Below the pieces are notes generated by a model. The model did not search any database. It saw nothing but the letters and a program-made list of their open reading frames with translations, and was not told where the DNA came from. Below, one piece after another: positions 24,762 to 32,466 of a DNA stretch of 63,604 bases (the first letter of the stretch is position 1; every line of letters starts with the position of its first letter). The DNA comes from Pseudobdellovibrionaceae bacterium (GTDB lineage: Bacteria; Bdellovibrionota; Bdellovibrionia; Bdellovibrionales; UBA1609): the NCBI GenBank assembly GCA_025354795.1, contig JANXMF010000081.1:1-63604 (forward strand), read 5' to 3'. Position numbers and translations under genes: made by a program.

Positions 24762-25834
24762 ATAAATCCCAATTCGCGCTCGACCTCTTTTGGCAACTGC
24801 GGAATCTTTGAGCGCGGCACGAAGAACGTAGTGAGTTGAAAGAAATCCTGAAAGATCTTGTGCTGATCGGTGGCGTCCTTCAAGTATTGATAGCCGCTGG
24901 AGCCGCCCGTTCCCACCTTCGAACCCAGCATGCGCTTGGCCATTAGAGCATGGCGGTGACGCCAAGTGGTGAACCACTCGTCGACATCCATCAGCGCTGT
25001 GAGCAGACGAAAGGGCAGCTGCAGTGCGGGCTGGTCGCGGTAAAGCTGAATCAGAAGAGCCGCGTGTAAAGCCGTGTAAGAAAGGCGCCACTGGGAATGC
25101 TTATGGGCCTCGGCAAAACTGCTCTCATCAAATAGTGCCCGAAAATTTCCGAGCGAGCCCTCGAGGATCAGGCGATTGCGTTCCTTGTCGGCGTCGCCAA
25201 GCGCTGGATTCTGCTCAATGATCGTCATATCTTGCAGCAGCGCGGATTCGACCGTCGCTTTGTAAGTCTGCCAAAAATCAAACCCGCGCATTTTCAAAAA
25301 CGGCGTGCGCTCGAGCCACTTTTCCACGCGGTCGAAGAGGCTAGCCTCGCCTTCAATTTTATTGATTGTGCTGCGCTGAGCGGGCTGAAGCGATTGATCA
25401 AAATCGGTCTGATTGTATTTCAAGCGATTTTCACGGCGCAGGCCCAGTCGCGTTTCAATGGTGCGAAATTGCAAGCTCTGAAAACCAGAGGCAGGAATCA
25501 ACATATCGCGGAATTCCAAAAAATCCAGCGGCGTCATGGTTTCCATAATGCGCACTTGATCGACCATGTGTTTTTCAATCTCAACCACGCGTTGCAATCG
25601 CGACACGATCAGGTCCATCCATTTTTCATCAAGATGTTCCTGGGAGAAAATGGCGAGGACCGAATCAATCTCAGTGAGAATTTGTTTGAACCAAAGTTCA
25701 TAAACCTGGTGAACCACTATGAATAACATTTCATCATGGGCGGCGCGGCCCTGGCTGTGGCTCTCGGCCTTCTGGCAGCTCAACAGTTTTTCCAGCTGGA
25801 GGTAGTCGTGGTAGTTCATTTTTCGCGAAAACAT
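24737..25834 (-). CDS. kynA: Tryptophan 2,3-dioxygenase
   Basis: 365 residues. Haem-ligand and substrate regions are recognisable: RAAHDEMLFIVVHQVYELWFKQ near residue 33 and RHALMAKRMLGSKVGTGGSSGYQYL near residue 290, matching the two active-site histidine segments of bacterial TDO. It oxidises L-tryptophan to N-formylkynurenine. ATG at 25834 is set by GAGGTGAG just upstream. It overlaps the upstream aldolase gene by 19 bases and is the last gene of a three-gene minus-strand operon. Confidence 0.95.
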   Translation of the reverse strand: MFSRKMNYHDYLQLEKLLSCQKAESHSQGRAAHDEMLFIVVHQVYELWFKQILTEIDSVLAIFSQEHLDEKWMDLIVSRLQRVVEIEKHMVDQVRIMETMTPLDFLEFRDMLIPASGFQSLQFRTIETRLGLRRENRLKYNQTDFDQSLQPAQRSTINKIEGEASLFDRVEKWLERTPFLKMRGFDFWQTYKATVESALLQDMTIIEQNPALGDADKERNRLILEGSLGNFRALFDESSFAEAHKHSQWRLSYTALHAALLIQLYRDQPALQLPFRLLTALMDVDEWFTTWRHRHALMAKRMLGSKVGTGGSSGYQYLKDATDQHKIFQDFFQLTTFFVPRSKIPQLPKEVERELGFIYSQSTTS

Positions 25835-26874
25835 TCTCTCACCTCACGAATTGCATCGACCAAACGAGTATTGGTCTCGGGCTGCCAGTCAAAACTAATC
25901 ATCCAGCGACAAAGATTTTGCTCCACATCCCACACATAAAAAAAGAATCGCTCACGCAACGGCCCGATCCACGCTTTCGGCAGGCGCACAAACAGGGCGT
26001 TGCTCTCGACCGCATGCTGCACTTGGATTTCAGGAATCTCGGCGAGCCGCGCGGCCAGGTCCTGGGCGGTTTTGGTCACGTGGCGGGCGATCTCAAGCCA
26101 TAGGTCCTGGTGGAGGTAAGCATAAAATTGCGCTGCTAAAAAACGCGTCTTACTCGAGAGTTGCATGGCTTGTTTGCGATAAAACTTAAAGTGCGCCTTG
26201 GCCAGCGGCGAGAACAGCAGCACAGCCTCAGCGCCCAGCAAGCCGTTTTTGGTGCCGCCAAATGACACGACATCGACGCCGATATCCGCGGTCAGGGCAC
26301 GCAAACTGCAATTCAAAAAAGCCGCGGCGTTCACCAGCCGAGCGCCGTCAATATGTAACATAAGATTTTTACGCGTCGTCCATTCTCGCCAAGCGCGGAG
26401 TTCGGGCAAGGTGTAGCAGACGCCCAGTTCAGTGGGCTGAGTGAGGCTCACCATTCGCGGTTGGGAAAAATGTTGGTCACCTTGGCGCTGCAAGCGAGTA
26501 TGGAGTTGCTCGGGACGGATGCGGCCGTCTCTTGACGGCACCGTCATCACTTTGCAGCCGACAAATTTTTCTGGCGCGCCACATTCGTCCTGTTGCAAAT
26601 GCGCGGCTTCAGAAGCGATCACCGCTTCAAAACTTTTGACTAGACCGCTCAGGCTTAAAACATTGGCGGCGGTGCCCGTGAAAACATACTGGGCTTCAAC
26701 TGTATCCCCAAAGAGGCGTTTGAATTCGAGCGCCGCCAGCTTTGAAACTTCATCCAGGCCATAGGCATGGGCATGCCCGCGATTGGCGGCCACCACGGCT
26801 TGCAAAATTTTGGGATGAACGCCGGAATGATTGTCGCTGCCCAAGCTGGTGGCGAATTCCAAGTCCTCAAACAT
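25816..26874 (-). CDS. ltaE: PLP-dependent threonine-aldolase-family enzyme
   Basis: 352 residues of the beta-eliminating lyase / L-threonine aldolase fold. Hallmarks: SLGSDNHSGVHPKIL at the start, ANRGHAHAYGLD, LHIDGARLVNAA (cofactor aspartate) and VSFGGTKNGLLGAEAV with the PLP lysine. Family members cleave threonine or allo-threonine to glycine and acetaldehyde. It sits between kynA and an arginase-family gene, so another PLP reaction on a tryptophan- or amino-acid-derived substrate is possible. I place the start at ATG 26874, which overlaps the upstream stop by 8 bases; the longer frame is not family-like. Confidence 0.85.
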   Translation of the reverse strand: MFEDLEFATSLGSDNHSGVHPKILQAVVAANRGHAHAYGLDEVSKLAALEFKRLFGDTVEAQYVFTGTAANVLSLSGLVKSFEAVIASEAAHLQQDECGAPEKFVGCKVMTVPSRDGRIRPEQLHTRLQRQGDQHFSQPRMVSLTQPTELGVCYTLPELRAWREWTTRKNLMLHIDGARLVNAAAFLNCSLRALTADIGVDVVSFGGTKNGLLGAEAVLLFSPLAKAHFKFYRKQAMQLSSKTRFLAAQFYAYLHQDLWLEIARHVTKTAQDLAARLAEIPEIQVQHAVESNALFVRLPKAWIGPLRERFFFYVWDVEQNLCRWMISFDWQPETNTRLVDAIREVRECFREK

Positions 26875-27793
26875 GATGTAAAAATCCGTGCGCCAACTGC
26901 GCCGCCAATTTGGCGGTGCCCCCGCCAGTGTCGAGGGGAGGGGACACTTCATAGACTCCCATGACGCGCAAATCGAGATGTTGAAACAGATATTGTAAAA
27001 ACGGCCAAAAACTTTGCGGCGATAAGCCGACGGGCCACGCGGCGCTGGAGCCGGCGGCATAAGGCCAGGCAAAGGCATCGATATCCACCGCTAAAAATGT
27101 GGGGCGACCCTCGGAAACAATAGTATCCAAAGCCTTCACACTATAGCTAAGCGGGGAAAGATCTGAACTTAAAATTTCATCCAACGTAACGATGGTTCCG
27201 CCTTTATGCTCGACATATTCGCGATGTTTTTTGGCATTGCACTGAGCCTGGATGCCATATTCGACAAATGCAAAACGATGGGGGCCTTCGAGCAGGCGGA
27301 AAAACGGCGTGCCGCTGCTGGGGCCGTGATTTAGGTTGCGCACATCGAGATGGGCGTCGATATTTATGATCAACGGATCTTGTTTAGCAAAATGGGCCAA
27401 AAAAGCCGCGCCATCGGGATAGGCGTAGTCATTGCCTCCGCCCAAAGTGAGCACCCGTTGACCACGCTCTAGTAAGCTAGCCACTTGGACTTGCGCCGCG
27501 AGGTGGCGTCCGTCGAGTGTGTCCTTGCGCTGCAGGTTGCCGAGATCTGAAAAAGTCCGCAGACGACCCCGTGCATTCGGCGTCGTTCGATAAAGCCAAT
27601 GGCGAATCTCATTGGGGCCAGCTGCGGCGCCTAGGCGACCTCCGTTCAGCGCAATACCCTCATCGTCCGGATAACCTAAAATGCACAACTCAGCGTTTTC
27701 ACTTTGCACTTGAACCAGATCGCCAAGACGGGGATCGTCAGGGTCATTTTTGCTAAAGAAAAGTTTGGAGGGGCACGGATCGAAGTCGCTCAT
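26867..27793 (-). CDS. Arginase/formimidoylglutamase-family ureohydrolase with altered metal site
   Basis: 308 residues. The ureohydrolase fold is clear: LTLGGGNDYAYPDGAAF, INIDAHLDVRN and FLAVDIDAFAWP. The DAHLD and DIDAF aspartate/histidine ligands are present, but the first conserved histidine (GG[DG]H) is replaced by asparagine (GGGND), which may change metal A occupancy. Overall layout is nearest formimidoylglutamase (histidine degradation). First gene of the operon with the aldolase and kynA. ATG at 27793 chosen; the open frame continues to 27886. Substrate uncertain. Confidence 0.78.
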   Translation of the reverse strand: MSDFDPCPSKLFFSKNDPDDPRLGDLVQVQSENAELCILGYPDDEGIALNGGRLGAAAGPNEIRHWLYRTTPNARGRLRTFSDLGNLQRKDTLDGRHLAAQVQVASLLERGQRVLTLGGGNDYAYPDGAAFLAHFAKQDPLIINIDAHLDVRNLNHGPSSGTPFFRLLEGPHRFAFVEYGIQAQCNAKKHREYVEHKGGTIVTLDEILSSDLSPLSYSVKALDTIVSEGRPTFLAVDIDAFAWPYAAGSSAAWPVGLSPQSFWPFLQYLFQHLDLRVMGVYEVSPPLDTGGGTAKLAAQLAHGFLHHV

Positions 27794-27896
27794 CGGTCTT
27801 CTAGAAATGACGAATCCCTTCATCCAAGTCCACCAAAAGCGCGCAACGCGATGCATTTGGATGACAAAAAAGCCGAATTCAGTCACTTCATTGGCA

Positions 27897-28352
27897 ATGG
27901 CTCATCTCCAGTTGTCGCAAGTCATCCCCGCGCCTCGCTTTGACGTTTACGATTTCATGGTGTCGCCGGCGCACTTGGCAGAAATGCTCAACCCAATCAT
28001 TGACGTCCAGTTGTTGAGCCCGGAAGTGCCGCTACAGCGGGGTAGCGAATTTAATTTTCAGATGACCCGGCTTGGCCTCGCCCAAAACGTGCGGCTCAGG
28101 ATAGAGGACGTGCTGCGCGGCTCACGCCTGACCTATCGTCAAGTGGAAGGCCTGTTTGCGGGTTGGACCCACACCACCAAATTCAGCGAGCACTTGGAGG
28201 GCGAAACTCTGGTCACCGATATTGCCGACTACACACTGCCCTTCGGATTGCTTGGCAATATTGTCGATGATTTATTTACTAAACGCGATATGCGAAAGCT
28301 CCTCGAACACCGCTTGCGTCAGGCGCTAAACCATTTTGTAAGTCTTAAGTAA
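27897..28352 (+). CDS. SRPBCC (START/polyketide-cyclase-like) protein
   Basis: 151 residues. The opening LQLSQVIPAPRFDVYDFMVSPAHLAEM matches the SRPBCC fold; the later GWTHTTKFSEHLEGETLVTDIADYTLPFG is the usual C-terminal strand-helix. These proteins form a hydrophobic cavity for lipids or small ligands. I place the start at ATG 27897 so that the protein begins like its family; ATG 27861 is an alternative. It is divergent from the ureohydrolase gene, overlapping its 5' leader, and its last 27 bases overlap the converging HD-domain gene. Confidence 0.8.
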   Translation: MAHLQLSQVIPAPRFDVYDFMVSPAHLAEMLNPIIDVQLLSPEVPLQRGSEFNFQMTRLGLAQNVRLRIEDVLRGSRLTYRQVEGLFAGWTHTTKFSEHLEGETLVTDIADYTLPFGLLGNIVDDLFTKRDMRKLLEHRLRQALNHFVSLK

Positions 28353-29306
28353 ATTCTGCAAGGCCTGCAGGTGGCCCAGTGGATAAAGCCCGACCTTATC
28401 GAAAAACAAAGTCTTAAAGGCTTCCTTAGGGCTCATCTGTTCAAACGCCAAGAGCCGGTCAAACGCGTTCACGGTGGCCACCACGATCACCAGCGGATCC
28501 ATTTCGCGCTCTTGCAGGCCCTTGGGGAAACCGGTGCCCTTAATATTTTCTTCGTGCTGTGTGATAATATTAATCACCATCTGGTCGACAAACTTGGAGC
28601 CTTGCAGTCGGTGCGCTCCTTGAGTCGGGTGATTGCGGTAGATCGCGCGCGCCTCATCACTCATGGTGTCGCTGGCGGCGATACTTTCGTAAAAATGCGA
28701 GAGATCTAAATCGATGTCATGAATTAAGCTTCCCAAAGCCATCAGATGGAGCGGATTGCCGTCACGCATGTCCGTGGTCTGCGCCACCGCCACACTGAGA
28801 ACCGCGACGTTGACCCCATGATGTGAAATACTTTGATCGACATTGGTCAGCTGTAAGATCGCCGCCGCACCTTCGGGCTCGCCCTGCAAAAATTCGGTGA
28901 AGCGCTGAATGGAGCTGCGCGTGTGAGTGTAAATAAACTCATCGAGTGGGTCTTCCATGTACTTTTCCGCGAGCGCCTGTTGGAATCCCTGAATCACTTC
29001 GGCGCGCAGACCAATGGCCTTTTTGGAGTTGCGGTCATAGGCGGCGTCAATACTCTCTTCCAGATATTGCGTGTAAGGCACTACATCGTCGCGGCGAATG
29101 TACATTTTCTTCAGTTTCTTGGTCTTTAGCCGGGTCAGGCGTTTACCTTCAAACGAATCGCCTTGGCGACAATACAAAATATGTTTGCCGGCGACTCGTA
29201 CAAATGCATCAAAGGGAATTTTTAAATCGCCGCGTAGGCTGGCCACGCGAATGGCGGTGTATTCCGCAGCGACATCCGAGGTTTTTTCGTTATTTGCCAT
29301 GTGCAT
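28326..29306 (-). CDS. Degenerate HD-GYP domain protein
   Basis: 326 residues. An N-terminal ~120-residue domain precedes an HD-GYP-like domain (~150-320). The HD pair is present (LIHDIDLDL) but the following lysine of HDxGK is lost. The HHExxDGxGYP segment reads QHEENIKGTGFP, so one histidine is replaced and the tyrosine is phenylalanine. HD-GYP proteins hydrolyse cyclic di-GMP; this one may bind it or hydrolyse it weakly. ATG at 29306 (ATG 29300 also possible). It converges on the SRPBCC gene. Confidence 0.8.
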   Translation of the reverse strand: MHMANNEKTSDVAAEYTAIRVASLRGDLKIPFDAFVRVAGKHILYCRQGDSFEGKRLTRLKTKKLKKMYIRRDDVVPYTQYLEESIDAAYDRNSKKAIGLRAEVIQGFQQALAEKYMEDPLDEFIYTHTRSSIQRFTEFLQGEPEGAAAILQLTNVDQSISHHGVNVAVLSVAVAQTTDMRDGNPLHLMALGSLIHDIDLDLSHFYESIAASDTMSDEARAIYRNHPTQGAHRLQGSKFVDQMVINIITQHEENIKGTGFPKGLQEREMDPLVIVVATVNAFDRLLAFEQMSPKEAFKTLFFDKVGLYPLGHLQALQNLLKTYKMV

Positions 29307-29333
29307 TTATTTTGGTCTACAGTCCCACGCATA

Positions 29334-30380
29334 TCAACCGTTGAGTTGTTTTAATGTCCATTCTGCGAGCTCTTGGTGCACCGGCGATTGGCGTAAAGCC
29401 TCCACTTCGGGCCGCAATTGTCTGAGACGCAGATTGCCAATGACGTAGAGGGCGTTGCGCTTGAGGCCATTGGCCCGCGCGCGTGAGTAGGGCAGCGCCG
29501 CGAAGGTTCTGGCTAAAGTCTTGTTCGACTGAGTCAGTAGCCAGCGTAACTCAGGCACCAATGCAGCGGGGTCGAGTTCTTGCGTGCGCATAGCCTCCTT
29601 GCGCATAGCCTCGCGGCCAAAAACTTTTTCATTCCATGGACAAACGGTTTGGCAAATGTCGCAGCCAAAAAACCAATCCCCAAGTCCCGCGCGCAAGGCC
29701 TCTGGAGCCGCCGCTTTCGCTTCGATAGTCCAATAGGAAATGCAGCGGTTCGAATCGAGCACCCGCGGCGCTTGAAAGGCACCGGTCGGACAGGCCGTGA
29801 GGCAGCGATTGCAAGTGCCGCAAAAATCCGTCATGGCTTTTTCCACACCCGGAGCGCGCATCGAGGTGAAAATTTCACCGATAAAAAACAGACTGCCTTT
29901 TTGCCGGTCGATCAAACACGAATTTTTTCCCACCCATCCCAGCCCCGCTCGCGCGGCCAGATCCCGCTCCAAAATCGGCGACGAATCCGTGAAACATAAG
30001 AATTCTTCTGCCGGAAAATCTACTTGCAGTGCACGCCGTAAGTCCTCGAGTTCAGAGCGGAATTTAGTGTGATAATCACCACCACGAGCATAGAGAGCCG
30101 TGCGCAGATTAAGCAGTCCGTTGGCCGGGTAGGGGTGAGGAAGATAACCTTTGGTCACCACAATCGCGGCATGGGCTTTGGGCGCGAGCAATTGTGGATC
30201 CGCCTTTTCGGGCAGGTGGCGTTGCAAGTAATCCATGTCGGCCTGATGTCCAGCTTTTAACCAGTCCATGTAAAGACCCAGCGAAAGTGGCGCTTTTAAT
30301 TCCACCAAACCAAAATCCTGAAAGGAAAACCGGCTAACAGTCTGCGCAAGCTTAGCGACAAAATCCATTCGCACAGGCAT
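29334..30380 (-). CDS. queG: Epoxyqueuosine reductase
   Basis: 348 residues. Two 4Fe-4S cluster motifs are visible, CGTCNRCLTACPTGAF near residue 190 and CDICQTVCPWN near 245, as well as the N-terminal cobalamin-domain features (AIVVTKGYLPHPY, GLGWVGKNSCLI) and the C-terminal HEAT-like NALYVIGNLRL repeat. The enzyme makes the last step of queuosine in tRNA, reducing epoxyqueuosine with a B12 cofactor. ATG at 30380 is only 9 bases from the start of the divergent CCA-adding enzyme. Confidence 0.95.
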   Translation of the reverse strand: MPVRMDFVAKLAQTVSRFSFQDFGLVELKAPLSLGLYMDWLKAGHQADMDYLQRHLPEKADPQLLAPKAHAAIVVTKGYLPHPYPANGLLNLRTALYARGGDYHTKFRSELEDLRRALQVDFPAEEFLCFTDSSPILERDLAARAGLGWVGKNSCLIDRQKGSLFFIGEIFTSMRAPGVEKAMTDFCGTCNRCLTACPTGAFQAPRVLDSNRCISYWTIEAKAAAPEALRAGLGDWFFGCDICQTVCPWNEKVFGREAMRKEAMRTQELDPAALVPELRWLLTQSNKTLARTFAALPYSRARANGLKRNALYVIGNLRLRQLRPEVEALRQSPVHQELAEWTLKQLNG

Positions 30381-30389
30381 AATCTGACT

Positions 30390-31631
30390 ATGTCACCACG
30401 TCAAAGCCTCAGCTATGCGATGCCCTTGCCTCCGCTTGAGAAACACCCGGCCTATGCGCCCGCCGCCCTCGTGCTCGCCAAACTCACCAAGCTTGGCCAC
30501 CTGAGCGCTTTTGCCGGCGGTTGTGTACGGGACGCTTTGCTAGCACACACTCCAAAAGATCTGGATATTGCGACGGCGGCACCGCCCGAGGTGGTGGAGC
30601 AGATTTTCCCACGCACGCTTGCCGTGGGCAAAGCCTTTGGCACCATAGTCGTTATAGAAGACGGACATAATTTCGAAGTCACCACGTTTCGCAAAGATGG
30701 CCCCTATGCGGATGGGCGCCATCCCATTCACGTGGAGTTTAGCGATATGAAAGAAGATGCTTGGCGCCGAGATTTCACCGTCAACGCGCTTTTTTACGAC
30801 CCCGAAGCGGGCGAAGTTGTGGATCACGTGGGTGGCGTGGCCGACTTAGCGCAAGGACTGCTCCGCACCGTAGGCCATGCCTCGGAACGATTCAGTGAAG
30901 ATCGCTTACGCATGTTGCGAGCCGCGCGTTTTGTGGCTCAGCTTGGCTTTCGCATGGAAGATGAAACCGCCGATGCCATTCGCGCCCAGTATCAAGAATT
31001 GGAAGGTGTCGCGAAAGAACGCATATTTAATGAATTGAAGCGCCTGCTAGAGTCGGAATATATCACTGAGGGCTTGCGCACTTTGCGCGCCACCCATCTT
31101 TCGCGCGTAATCTGGCCCGAACTCGATGCCCTAAACTTGGAGCGTTTTGTCGATTTTGTGCCGCCAGTGAATTGGCAAAACGCCTTTGCCGCGGTCGCCC
31201 TTTTAGTGGGCGCGAAAAACGTAGAAGAGCGCCTACAGAGTTGGAAGGTGCCACGCCAGGGGCTAAAGAGTGTCCTTACGCAAATACACGATTGCAAAGT
31301 TTTGATGAACCCCGCTTCTTCGCGCGCCGACCGCGCCCGAGTTTTGGGCGGGGATCAGTTCCTTGAAATCTTGCGCCTCGCCGATGGTTTCTTGCCGGGA
31401 AATCCAGATATTCTCACCGGGTGGATCACAGAGTTTTTGTCGATCACGGGCAAAACGGCAACACTGCCTCATCCACTTTTTAACGGTCATGATCTATTGA
31501 AGTTGGGGGTTGAGCCTGGTGAAAAAATGGGCGAAATGCTGAAGGTCCTTTATGCTGGGCAATTGGAAGGGCAATTCGCTTCGAAGGCGGAGGCGCTTAA
31601 GAAGATTCAGGCGATGATCAAGGGAATTTGA
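30390..31631 (+). CDS. cca: CCA tRNA nucleotidyltransferase / poly(A) polymerase family
   Basis: 413 residues of the class II nucleotidyltransferase family. GGCVRDALL and the DLDIATAA catalytic aspartates (D57, D59) are intact, with RRDFTVNALFYD and the RMLRAARF helix after it. Class II members add CCA to tRNA 3' ends or polyadenylate RNA. ATG at 30390; ATG 30420 is a second choice. The start is 9 bases from the divergent queG start, so each promoter probably lies in the neighbour's coding region. Confidence 0.92.
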   Translation: MSPRQSLSYAMPLPPLEKHPAYAPAALVLAKLTKLGHLSAFAGGCVRDALLAHTPKDLDIATAAPPEVVEQIFPRTLAVGKAFGTIVVIEDGHNFEVTTFRKDGPYADGRHPIHVEFSDMKEDAWRRDFTVNALFYDPEAGEVVDHVGGVADLAQGLLRTVGHASERFSEDRLRMLRAARFVAQLGFRMEDETADAIRAQYQELEGVAKERIFNELKRLLESEYITEGLRTLRATHLSRVIWPELDALNLERFVDFVPPVNWQNAFAAVALLVGAKNVEERLQSWKVPRQGLKSVLTQIHDCKVLMNPASSRADRARVLGGDQFLEILRLADGFLPGNPDILTGWITEFLSITGKTATLPHPLFNGHDLLKLGVEPGEKMGEMLKVLYAGQLEGQFASKAEALKKIQAMIKGI

Positions 31632-31675
31632 GGGGATCGGGGAAGCCTGCTTGCTTTCGGTCGGGCGCAGCCGGT

Positions 31676-31861
31676 TTATTTTTTAACCGAGCCTTGAATC
31701 TTCCGTTCAGTCCCTTTGTGCTGGCGCCAATCGTAGTCCCGGCTCTTTGCGAACCGATCGTTCCAGGTCTGCCATTTTTGCGGTGGAAATTTGTGTACGA
31801 TATTGCCATCGGCATCGAAGATATCCGGACTTTTGCCAAACAAAAAATCTAAGATTCCCAC
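31676..31861 (-). CDS. Small conserved-looking protein (61 aa)
   Basis: The protein reads GILDFLFGKSPDIFDADGNI near its start, then an aromatic/basic patch (HKFPPQKWQTWNDRF) and a lysine-rich tail. It looks like a genuine coding region: the codon pattern matches its neighbours and a GAGG ribosome site sits five bases before the GTG at 31861. A GTG two codons earlier is possible. No known family; cytoplasmic by lack of a signal peptide. Confidence 0.65.
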   Translation of the reverse strand: MGILDFLFGKSPDIFDADGNIVHKFPPQKWQTWNDRFAKSRDYDWRQHKGTERKIQGSVKK

Positions 31862-31919
31862 GTTCACCTCGTTCTCTCTATTGGTAACGGATATCTACCA
31901 ATCAGACAATGAGATTACA

Positions 31920-32204
31920 CTACTGGCATTCAAGATTTACACAAGCCAGCGCCAAATCATCCTCAACATCGGCAGCCACTGAGCGGCGCTGGGCGAAATA
32001 TTGATCGATCAATTGGGTTCCGCAATTCAAGCGGGCTTGCTCTTTAGCTTCCCTCATGGTGGCACCGTGGCCAATAGCGGTGCCGTAACCAGTGACAATG
32101 CGACAGGTCGCATTTCGCTTTGGAGCCACGTTGGTCGCGGCAGTTGCACGGCTTGCAATCAGAATCAGAAGGACCGCCGCTACTAAAATTGAAAAGGTAC
32201 GCAT
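31920..32204 (-). CDS. Small secreted protein
   Basis: 94 residues with a signal peptide (residues 1-~22). The mature protein has four cysteines (ATCRIV, LNCGTQ, LACVNLEC) and a helix typical of small periplasmic proteins with TGYGTAIGHGATMREAKEQA. The ATG at 32204 is preceded by GAGGAGAA; an in-frame TTG at 32210 is weaker. No family is assigned. Confidence 0.65.
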   Translation of the reverse strand: MRTFSILVAAVLLILIASRATAATNVAPKRNATCRIVTGYGTAIGHGATMREAKEQARLNCGTQLIDQYFAQRRSVAADVEDDLALACVNLECQ

Positions 32205-32466
32205 ATGCAATTCTCCTCAATTCTATAAGAGAGCAAATTACGCTCCAACTTGGGGTTTTGAAGGCAGGCTTAAACCCATAGATTAATTAGGTAAATTAGA
32301 TGTCCCGGAGGGGCGGGGGCGGGCGTATAGGCCAGTTCGCGGGGCAAGGCCCCAAAAGCGGCTGGTAATTGTCAAGATTCTAGGCAGTTGCCCCTTGCGC
32401 TCTTTGCCTCGCCCGCCGCCCATATTAGTCTTGTGGTCAAATCAGATTCGCAGTACAAGGCAGAGC

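Noticed and set aside
31618-31839. 73-codon minus-strand frame overlapping the small 61-residue gene
   Set aside because: The other frame has a ribosome site and natural protein composition; this one has neither.
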